NCBI GenBank assembly: GCA_022510685.1 | Contig: JAFLTA010000007.1 | Span: forward strand, 19,610 to 83,609 | Source: Lachnospiraceae bacterium | GTDB taxonomy: Bacteria; Bacillota; Clostridia; Lachnospirales; Lachnospiraceae | DNA length: 64,000 bases | Direction: 5' to 3' | Shown: one piece after another, positions 9,851 through 17,455 of the stretch | Layout of the letters: every line of letters starts with the position of its first letter | Position numbering within the stretch: the first letter of the stretch is position 1 | Notes under the pieces: generated by a model | Told to the model about the DNA's origin: nothing | What the model saw: only the letters and a program-made list of their open reading frames with translations | Databases searched by the model: none | Position numbers and translations under genes: made by a program

Positions 9851-10828
9851 ATGTTAGAGAAGAAAAAACAAGAGATGATGGTTTACGTCATCATGGGATT
9901 TTTGGAAGCGGGAAAGACAAACCTGATTCGTGACCTGATTGTAGATGATATGTTTGATGCCAATATTAAAACCCTGATTCTGGCTTGTGAGGAAGGGGAG
10001 CTGGAATATGAGCAGGAAGGTCTGGATAAAGGGAATGCCGTCGTAGAATACATCGAGGAGGAGGATTCTTTCAACGGGAAAGTAGTGCAGAAGTTTCTGA
10101 AAAAGCATCATCCGGATCGTGTCATTATTGAATACAACGGCATGTGGCAGACTAAGCATATTCCGGAATTGTATGATGAAATGGAGGAAATCTGCATAGA
10201 TAGGACCGTATATTTTCAGACAATTGATGTGGTGAATGATGAGACATTTTCCCTCTATATGAAAAATATGCCATCTATGATGGTGGACCAGTTTCGCATT
10301 GCGGAGATGATAATCATCAATCGCTGCACAGTGGAAAACACCAATAAAAATGCTATCCGCGGCAGTATTAAGGCGGTAAATCCGCGGGCGCAAATCGTGT
10401 ATGAATCTGCACAGGAAGCTTTTTATGAGATGAAGGATCAGATGCCTTTTGATGTCAATGCGGATATTATTGAAATCAATGAGGATGACTTTGGTTTATG
10501 GTATATTGACATGATTGACCATCATGAAACTTACCAGAATAAGACGATAAAGGTTACCGGCCTCATCCAAAAGCCGAAAGGACTTCCGGCTGGATTTGCT
10601 ATTTTCGGACGCTTTGCCATGACTTGTTGTGCAGATGATGTACAGTATATGGGATTTTTGTGCAAGGCAGATGACTGGTCCGCATTTGAAAATCAGCAGT
10701 ATGTCACCGTTACGGCACGGTTGGAGTATAAATTTATGAAAGAATACGGTGAGGAAGGACCGGTATTTTATGCAGAGGAAGTGGACGCTGCGCAAAAGCC
10801 GAAAGAAGAACTGGTATACTTTAATTAA
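9851..10828 (+). CDS. CobW-like GTPase fused to TIGR03943/YcgQ-like C-terminal domain
   Basis: GFLEAGKTNLIRDL Walker A; VIIEYNGMW; C-terminus IKVTGLIQKP...FGRFAMTCCADDVQYMGFLC resembles YcgQ/TIGR03943 family. Confidence 0.8.
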   Translation: MLEKKKQEMMVYVIMGFLEAGKTNLIRDLIVDDMFDANIKTLILACEEGELEYEQEGLDKGNAVVEYIEEEDSFNGKVVQKFLKKHHPDRVIIEYNGMWQTKHIPELYDEMEEICIDRTVYFQTIDVVNDETFSLYMKNMPSMMVDQFRIAEMIIINRCTVENTNKNAIRGSIKAVNPRAQIVYESAQEAFYEMKDQMPFDVNADIIEINEDDFGLWYIDMIDHHETYQNKTIKVTGLIQKPKGLPAGFAIFGRFAMTCCADDVQYMGFLCKADDWSAFENQQYVTVTARLEYKFMKEYGEEGPVFYAEEVDAAQKPKEELVYFN

Positions 10829-10836
10829 ATATTTAT

Positions 10837-10900
10837 AACTTAAACTTCGCATTTGTACGATATGACAGAAAGTTATATAGATAGATGCGAAGTTTGAGTT
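10837..10900. repeat. Inverted repeat in intergenic region (possible bidirectional terminator)
   Basis: aacttaaacttcgcat / atgcgaagtttgagtt arms, 15 of 16 matching. Confidence 0.6.
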
Positions 10901-10945
10901 TAAAATATATTTAAGGCATATACGGTACCGGATATTGTTAAAAGG

Positions 10946-12007
10946 TCAGGTAGTATCCGGGACACCTTCCATCCATATTTCGTAAATGGCACGCACTAAA
11001 ACGACTGCAAGAGGACCGAGAAAAATACCAAAAAATCCATAAAGATTCAGTCCGATATAGATGGATGCCAGAGTGAAAAAGGGCAGTGTCCCCATATGGT
11101 CTCCTAACAGCTTAGCTTCCAGAAATTCTCTGGCAAAGACACTGAGCAGATAGGTGGTCAATAGTATGGCGGCAAAGAAAAAGTTACTTTTAATCAGGTA
11201 ATAAATGCCCCATGGTATTAGTATCATTCCGCTGCCCAAAATGGGAAAAGCATCAAATACAGCGATAAACAATCCAATCAATACGCTATAGGGATTGTGA
11301 ATCAGCATCAGTGCGGCGCTGCATATTAACCAGTTGCAAAGGATGATAACCGCTTGGCTGCGCAAATAGGCGAGCCCGGTGTCCCACATGGTGTGACCGA
11401 TATGGGAAAATACGAGAAAGAATTGGTTTTTACGAACGATTCTGTGTAATTCCGACATGTCTTTGCACAGGACGATCATGCTGACGGCAACAATCAATAC
11501 GAAAGTGAGACATCGCAGAGAACTTCCCATACAGCGCATGGCAGTAGTACAAGCATTTTGATAAAATTGGTCCGCCGAATCCAGGCGGATTTTTTGCAGT
11601 TTTTCTGAAATAAAATCCAAAGAACTTCCTTGCTTTAATCCCAAGTAATAATCCATACCGTTGCAGACCTGATTGCAGGAATCATTGAGGATATCTGTGT
11701 ACATCTGGCGATAGATGGACACGTTGGTGACGAGGAGCTTTATCTGATGGGAAATCATTTGACATAATAGCAACAGGACACAGAGCAACAGGCCACCAAA
11801 GAGTAGCAGGGTGGTACTTCCTGCCAGCCATCCGGGAAAGTGTAGATTTTTTTTGAGTGCGAACATGACGGGGCGTAAGAACCGCATGAGGGCATAGGCT
11901 GTGAGAAAAGGAAAGATGACCGGTAAAATGTAGCGGAAAGAGAGCAGTACACAGCCGGTTATCAGTGAAATGATGAACAATTGGCGGAACAGGGGATGGG
12001 TATGCAT
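10946..12007 (-). CDS. AI-2E family transporter / YtvI-like permease
   Basis: Multi-TM; DAFPILGSGMILIPWGIYYLI, LEAKLLGDHMGTLPFFTLASIYIGLNLYGFFGIFLGPLAVVLV; SD ggaggt before ATG at 12007. Confidence 0.88.
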   Translation of the reverse strand: MHTHPLFRQLFIISLITGCVLLSFRYILPVIFPFLTAYALMRFLRPVMFALKKNLHFPGWLAGSTTLLLFGGLLLCVLLLLCQMISHQIKLLVTNVSIYRQMYTDILNDSCNQVCNGMDYYLGLKQGSSLDFISEKLQKIRLDSADQFYQNACTTAMRCMGSSLRCLTFVLIVAVSMIVLCKDMSELHRIVRKNQFFLVFSHIGHTMWDTGLAYLRSQAVIILCNWLICSAALMLIHNPYSVLIGLFIAVFDAFPILGSGMILIPWGIYYLIKSNFFFAAILLTTYLLSVFAREFLEAKLLGDHMGTLPFFTLASIYIGLNLYGFFGIFLGPLAVVLVRAIYEIWMEGVPDTT

Positions 12008-12320
12008 GAAACACCTCCAAAATATGAACAAAATGTAACCGTTGCTTTTTATGCAGCATAATTTTTCATGGACACAATATGTTGTATTTCATGTGATTAG
12101 TTAATCCATACTATGTATATTTCATTTTTGTCCGTTGCATAGAGCGGTACATTTTTCATTACTATTTTGAGCAAAAACCCCGTATTCATGCATCCAATTG
12201 TTTACAAAATATTAATAACTAAATCATTCCATGTTCATAATTATAAAATATAATGACAGTATCAAATGAAAACAGAGAGAACCATTTGATAAAAATTGAT
12301 TTTTTCATACCTTCTCCTTT

Positions 12321-12350
12321 AAGGACTGTGTACGTTTGCAGTCCTTTTTT
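12321..12350 (+). terminator. Rho-independent terminator-like hairpin
   Basis: aaggactg ... cagtccttttttg. Confidence 0.55.
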
Positions 12351-12479
12351 GTTGTATAGGAAACTTCTCCTATTTTGCCAGCGTTTGCCAAGAAAACTAA
12401 AATTGAGTATAATTGTGGAAAGTATCAAGTATGTGTAGGTTTGTGCACATTTATTTTAGAAAGCAGTTGGGGGAGTTTC

Positions 12480-13673
12480 ATGTTTGACTGGAAAATTAAC
12501 GGACAAATATTAATATACGATTGGGGTGGTCAATGTCAGTATGACTTGCAACAGTTTATGGAAAGAGCAGATATAAGAGGAAAGGCACACATTTATTCCA
12601 GACAACTGCAGGATTATAATCAGGATGAGGGTTTTCGGGAGGAATTTGAGCAGCTTATCCGCCAAAAGGAGATTGTTCTCTGCCTATCCTTTAATTTTTT
12701 TCCGGTTATTTCTGATATATGTCAGGCGAATGATATTTTGTATGTTTCGTGGATTTATGACTGTCCTCATACATCGTTGTATTCTAAAACAGTATTCAAT
12801 AGCTGCAATCTGATTTTTACTTTTGACAGGCAGCAGATGTTAGAACTCCAGAGGAAGGGGCTGCATCAAATTTATCATTTGCCTTTGGCGGTTAATGTAA
12901 ATCGTATAAGCCGTTTATGTGATTCTGCTCCCCAAAGTTTGATAGATAAATATAGTGCACAGATTTCTTTTGTGGGCAGTTTGTATGAACAAAATTATTA
13001 TGAGCAAATTCAATTTCTTCCTCCTGAGTTAAAGGGCTATTTGGACGGGCTTTGCGTTGCCCAGATGCAGATATATGGAATCAGTATTTTAGAGGAATTA
13101 TTATCCCCGGAACATGTGGAGGAGTTAAAACAATATGTAAAGATTTCTTTGGGTGAGGAGTATTTTATAGAATATAAAGAACTTTTTTGTGAACTGTTTT
13201 TGAAGAAGTACATTTCATCTTTGGAGAGGAAACAGATTTTGTCTGTGTTGGGTTCACACTTTGAGACTGTACTCTATAGTGGAAGCGATTGGAGTTGTGA
13301 CGGGGTGGAAAATCGCGGGATTGTCGCCTATGTAGATCAAATGCCGCATGTTTTTCGGTATTCCCAATTGAATTTGAATTTGTCCATTCGTTCTATACGC
13401 TCCGGGATTCCATTGCGCTGTTTGGACATTATGGGTGCAGGTGGAGCATTACTCAGCAATTATCAACCGGAATTGGCTGAATATTTTGAACCGGATAAGG
13501 AATGGATTTGCTTTCAAGGTAAAGATGAGCTTACAGAAAAGGTGTGTTTTTATTTAAATAATTCGGATTTGCGAAAAGCCATTGCAAAAAAGGGGTACGA
13601 AAAAGTAAAAAGCGAATTTCAGTATGAGCATGCGCTAAGAAAAATGTTTAAAGTTGTACACCAATATATATAA
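12480..13673 (+). CDS. CgeB/DUF3880-type glycosyltransferase family protein
   Basis: VSWIYDCPHTSLYSK, LFTFDRQQ region, C-terminal SIRSGIPLRCLDIMGAGGALLSNYQPELAEYF; SD ggggga before ATG 12480. Confidence 0.75.
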   Translation: MFDWKINGQILIYDWGGQCQYDLQQFMERADIRGKAHIYSRQLQDYNQDEGFREEFEQLIRQKEIVLCLSFNFFPVISDICQANDILYVSWIYDCPHTSLYSKTVFNSCNLIFTFDRQQMLELQRKGLHQIYHLPLAVNVNRISRLCDSAPQSLIDKYSAQISFVGSLYEQNYYEQIQFLPPELKGYLDGLCVAQMQIYGISILEELLSPEHVEELKQYVKISLGEEYFIEYKELFCELFLKKYISSLERKQILSVLGSHFETVLYSGSDWSCDGVENRGIVAYVDQMPHVFRYSQLNLNLSIRSIRSGIPLRCLDIMGAGGALLSNYQPELAEYFEPDKEWICFQGKDELTEKVCFYLNNSDLRKAIAKKGYEKVKSEFQYEHALRKMFKVVHQYI

Positions 13674-15033
13674 TTTTTGATTCACTACAACCGGAAACCT
13701 GAACATTTTCATCGCACCACAAGGTATCCAATAACGGACAAGCACTCATATCCAGACTGGTTATGTCGTTACCATAGCAAAACAAGTATTCTAATGATGC
13801 ACACATGCTCACGTCCAGACTGGTTAATTTGTTATTACAGCAATCTAACGCCACCAACAATGTACACCCGGTCATATTCAGACTGCTAATATTGTTACTA
13901 TCGCAATTCAAAGACTGTAATGATGTACATCCGCTCACATCCAGATTGCTTAATTGATTTTTATGGCAATCCAGGTATTCTAATAATGTACAATTACTCA
14001 TATCCAGACTGGTTATATCATTGTAAGAGCAATTCATAATCTGTAATGACGCACATCCGCTCAGATTCAGGCTGGTTATGTCATTCGCTGCGCAATCTAA
14101 AGTCTGTAAGGAGGTGCAACCGCTTACATTCAGACTTTTTATATCATTATAGGAGCAATCCAAGGTCTCCAATGACGTACAACTGCTTACATCCAGGCTG
14201 GTTAATATACTATCATTACCGGAACAATCTAGGGTTTCCAATGCTGTACAACCACTCACGTCCAGACTGGTCATGTTGTCATTATAAGAGCAGTGCAGGG
14301 TCTGTAAGGAGATACAACCACTCACATTCAGACTGGTTATGTTGTCATTGTTATAGCAGTCCAGGTATTCCAATGCCATACACTCGCTTACATCCAGACC
14401 GGTTAAATCATTACTGCCGCAATCCAAGGTTCTTAATTTGGGAAAAGCACAAAATGAAATGTCTCCTTGTAAACCGGAATGTGACCATTTTATTCCTACC
14501 AAACGTCCGTCTATATCCCAGGCATAGTCCTCGGAATCTAAATTTTCATTTACCCTTGCACCTAACGCTTTCTGCTCTGCAATAAGCTTTTGCAATGCAG
14601 GCTCATCCAAATCGTGTCTTTCCGGTGAAGCGGAGGGAGTTGCTGTCACCGTGGGTTTCTTTGTCGGCTTTGGTGTTACCTTTGGGGTCGGTTTTGGTGT
14701 TGTCTTTGCCTTAATTGTAATATTACAAGTATATTTCTTCTTGCCGATTTTTGCCTGTACCTTTGCGGAACCTTTCTTTTTGCCGACAATCGTTACCCCT
14801 GTTTTCTTCTTGTTCTTTAAGGTGATATTCTTTTTGCCGGAAGCTATCTTCCATGTCGCTTTGTTTTTATTATTTTTCAGTTTCAGTTTTTTGGACTGCC
14901 CAACTTTGACAGTCAGTTTTTTTGTACTGAGTGTCACTTTTTTTGCAGCACTTGCACTGGCGGGAAATATCACACTGTTTGTCATAAGTGCAAGCGTCAG
15001 AAGTACTGCTGTTTTTTTGGCGGATTTTTTCAT
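13648..15033 (-). CDS. Secreted leucine-rich-repeat protein with N-terminal Lys-rich Ig-like domain
   Basis: Signal peptide MKKSAKKTAVLLTLALMTNSVIFPASASA; Lys-rich domain; Pro/Thr linker; many ~21 aa repeats (LTSLDVSGCTSLETLDCSYND). Confidence 0.85.
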   Translation of the reverse strand: MKKSAKKTAVLLTLALMTNSVIFPASASAAKKVTLSTKKLTVKVGQSKKLKLKNNKNKATWKIASGKKNITLKNKKKTGVTIVGKKKGSAKVQAKIGKKKYTCNITIKAKTTPKPTPKVTPKPTKKPTVTATPSASPERHDLDEPALQKLIAEQKALGARVNENLDSEDYAWDIDGRLVGIKWSHSGLQGDISFCAFPKLRTLDCGSNDLTGLDVSECMALEYLDCYNNDNITSLNVSGCISLQTLHCSYNDNMTSLDVSGCTALETLDCSGNDSILTSLDVSSCTSLETLDCSYNDIKSLNVSGCTSLQTLDCAANDITSLNLSGCASLQIMNCSYNDITSLDMSNCTLLEYLDCHKNQLSNLDVSGCTSLQSLNCDSNNISSLNMTGCTLLVALDCCNNKLTSLDVSMCASLEYLFCYGNDITSLDMSACPLLDTLWCDENVQVSGCSESKIIYIGVQL

Positions 15034-15188
15034 GTCCTTCAGTCCTTTCTATACCGTTATTTGAATAAATCGGTATGAGTTCCTGACCTATACAAAATCA
15101 ACCGGTTTTCTATACGTTACTATAGAGCTTTGCTCCCGTTGATGTCAAAATCTGATATCAAGATATGATATCGAAGCATCTCAACTGC

Positions 15189-15458
15189 TTACTTGTCGCT
15201 GTAATGTCCACGGCATTTCAATACTTCAAATCCGTCTTTCGATTCACGATATACAAGGCGATTTTTTTCATCAATGCGACGACTATAGCACTCCGAAAAT
15301 TCACCTTTTAATCGCTCTGGCTTTCCTTCGCCCTCAAGCATTCCATTGCGATTAATGCTCTCTAATAACTTGTTTATCTTTTTTATGGTCTTTTTATCCT
15401 GTGTCTGCCAATATACATATTCGGACCATGCATCTTCTGTGAAATTAAAATTCCCCAT
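15189..15458 (-). CDS. yoeB: YoeB/Txe-family toxin
   Basis: FTEDAWSEYVYWQTQDKKTIKKINKLLESI...GKPERLKGEFSECYSRRIDEKNRLVYR...CRGHYSDK. Confidence 0.92.
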   Translation of the reverse strand: MGNFNFTEDAWSEYVYWQTQDKKTIKKINKLLESINRNGMLEGEGKPERLKGEFSECYSRRIDEKNRLVYRESKDGFEVLKCRGHYSDK

Positions 15459-15459
15459 A

Positions 15460-15660
15460 CTAATTCTCCATTGCTTTTAATTCCTCTAGTGACTTTGAAA
15501 CAATTTGTCCGTTATCTGCCTGTTGGATAGAATGACGTAATTCTTCAATATAATCGCCGCTTTCCTGACTATATAAAAATTGTATAAATGCAGAAACAAT
15601 ATCTAATTTGTTTTCCGGCAAGGTATTCACCATTTGAATAGTAAATTCACGTTTAGACAT
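15460..15660 (-). CDS. Antitoxin paired with YoeB-like toxin
   Basis: Small ORF immediately upstream of the toxin on the same strand; MSKREFTIQMVNTLPENKLDIVSAFIQFLYSQE; ends SLEELKAMEN. Confidence 0.8.
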   Translation of the reverse strand: MSKREFTIQMVNTLPENKLDIVSAFIQFLYSQESGDYIEELRHSIQQADNGQIVSKSLEELKAMEN

Positions 15661-15905
15661 TACTATCACCTCCATTCATGTTTACTTGTTGGTATTATCC
15701 AAAATATAATGGATAGTTTCTTTTAATCTATGGTATGTTTAATAATCATCTATTACTATTATAAATTTTACAATATGCATAGTGTATATACTTTGTACAA
15801 TCCTATATTTCTGACAGTAGTATATCTATGCTTTAAGTGTTTCTATAATATCATAATCCACTATAGAATGCAATTTGTGAGCAAGGTGTCAAGGAGAAAA
15901 TAAAA

Positions 15906-16130
15906 ATGGATTATGGAAAATTAACATTAAACATAGAAAAAATACTCGCAGAGAAAAAAATCAGTAAAAATCAAATGTGTAAAGACTTAGATATTCCTCG
16001 TACTAACTTTAAACGCTACTGTAGGAATGAATGCCAAAGAATTGATATGGGACTAATCTGTAAACTTCTTTACTATTTACAAGTAGATATTTCTGATTTG
16101 ATTTCCTATGAATCCTCTACAGATGCATAG
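15906..16130 (+). CDS. Small Cro/CI (Xre) family HTH regulator
   Basis: 74 aa; KISKNQMCKDLDIPRTNFKRYCRNECQRIDMGLICKLLYYLQVDISDLI. Confidence 0.8.
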   Translation: MDYGKLTLNIEKILAEKKISKNQMCKDLDIPRTNFKRYCRNECQRIDMGLICKLLYYLQVDISDLISYESSTDA

Positions 16131-16211
16131 ACCAGAGACGAATAACTCAAATGAATAGAGACTCTTTTTGAAAAAACAAGGAAAGCCCATTTTCTGGGAA
16201 TTTTTACACTC

Positions 16212-16232
16212 CTGCGGAAGAAGGGACTTGAA
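16212..16232 (-). repeat. 21-bp duplicate of the 3' end of the tRNA-Leu gene (candidate att site)
   Basis: ctgcggaagaagggacttgaa identical to 17045-17065, same orientation. Confidence 0.85.
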
Positions 16233-16442
16233 GAAATCATTTTCCTGCCAAAGTACCAAAAGAAAGGAGTTTCGGGGACTTCATCATCATAGGTGTTCAA
16301 ATTATTAGAGAACAAAATTTCTCTGTTGTCAGAACAGGTAATTGAAGATATAATATATTGTATCAATGATTATCAAGCAAAATCCCGAAATGCTTTTGCG
16401 TTATGATGTATAACATTTTTTTGCAGAAAGCGAGGTTTTAAT

Positions 16443-16661
16443 ATGAGCGCAAAGGAAAAAGCAATACAATTATTAGAAAAAGTCCCGGACTATAAAATTG
16501 ACTGTATCATTGCCTATATCGAAGGTATTATTGCTGGTGCTACAAATATTCCAAATGAAGATACGATAGCAGCATTTGTTGAGGGGGATGCTATGCTGCT
16601 TGATGGTTCTGGTCAGCGATATACGAATACCGATGATTTATTTGCAGATTTGGAGGACTAG
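16443..16661 (+). CDS. Antitoxin of YafQ-like toxin-antitoxin pair
   Basis: 72 aa, MSAKEKAIQLLEKVPDYKIDCIIAYIEGI...DDLFADLED; 1 nt before toxin start. Confidence 0.8.
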   Translation: MSAKEKAIQLLEKVPDYKIDCIIAYIEGIIAGATNIPNEDTIAAFVEGDAMLLDGSGQRYTNTDDLFADLED

Positions 16662-16662
16662 A

Positions 16663-16932
16663 ATGTTAGAAGTCAGTTTTACCGCACAATTTAAGAAAGA
16701 TTATAAATTGTGCAAAAAAAGAGGATACAATTTACAGTTGCTAAAAGATATCATAGATACTCTTTCTATTCCAGAGTCTTTGCCTGAAAAGAACAGAGAT
16801 CATGCCCTTACTGGAAACTATGTTCACAAACGAGAATGCCATATACAACCAGATTGGCTGTTGATATATCGCATCGAAGAGAATCGGTTAATTTTGTATA
16901 GAATGGGAACTCATACAGATTTGTTCAAATAA
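16663..16932 (+). CDS. YafQ family RelE-superfamily toxin
   Basis: MLEVSFTAQFKKDYKLCKKRGYNLQLLKDIIDTLS...DHALTGNYVHKRECHIQPDWLLIYRIEENRLILYRMGTHTDLF. Confidence 0.92.
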   Translation: MLEVSFTAQFKKDYKLCKKRGYNLQLLKDIIDTLSIPESLPEKNRDHALTGNYVHKRECHIQPDWLLIYRIEENRLILYRMGTHTDLFK

Positions 16933-17000
16933 GAATTGCACCGACCGAAGCGGAGCGAAGACCTGAACCCGGGTTACAAGGCACTCTCCCGCTTCGGTCA

Positions 17001-17037
17001 AAAAAAGGTTAGCATATATTATATGCTAACCTTTTTT
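17001..17037. terminator. Bidirectional rho-independent terminator
   Basis: aaaaaaggttagcatat-att-atatgctaacctttttt perfect inverted repeat with A and T tracts. Confidence 0.85.
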
Positions 17038-17045
17038 AACTGAAC

Positions 17046-17130
17046 TGCGGAAGAAGGGACTTGAACCCTCACGTCGTTGCCAACACTAGATCCTTAGTCT
17101 AGCCTGTCTGCCAATTCCAGCACTTCCGCA
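17046..17130 (-). tRNA. tRNA-Leu(AAG), no encoded CCA
   Basis: GCGGAAG/CTTCCGC acceptor; long variable arm GTGTTGGCAACGACG; anticodon stem CTAGA/TCTAG with loop CTAAGGA; T-loop GGGTTCAAGTCCC. Confidence 0.92.
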
Positions 17131-17455
17131 TAACGAACATTAAACATTATAATAGGTGTAAGATGAATTGTCAAGAAAAAAGGGACATTTCATACTCGAC
17201 GATTAATTGCAATCTGAACTTTCACTGTGACACATTACCTGTTGCAACTACTTGGAATTCATTTTAACACTGCATTTTTCTGTTTTTTATGTTATGATAT
17301 AACAAACGCACAGCATGCGTTTATCTTTTGAGAGCTTTGTTCTGTATATGCGCAGAAATCATGTGCAGTGAATGTGACATCATAACATTACTACACGAAA
17401 ACGTGAGGAATCAAGCTAAATAGCAATGCATTAAAACGATATAAGGAGGATACAT

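Noticed and set aside
13700-14420. CRISPR-like periodic repeats
   Set aside because: ~63-66 bp periodicity is in-frame coding of leucine-rich repeats with diverged units and no identical repeats or spacers
14046-14585. 179 aa plus-strand ORF with repeats (SDWLCHYRSNP-type)
   Set aside because: Repetitiveness is the antisense image of LRR codons in the minus-strand gene, which has a signal peptide and sensible domains
16943-16999. Second tRNA gene or tRNA fragment near gaacccgggtt
   Set aside because: T-arm-like string does not pair correctly and no acceptor or anticodon arm can be formed; kept only as a hairpin
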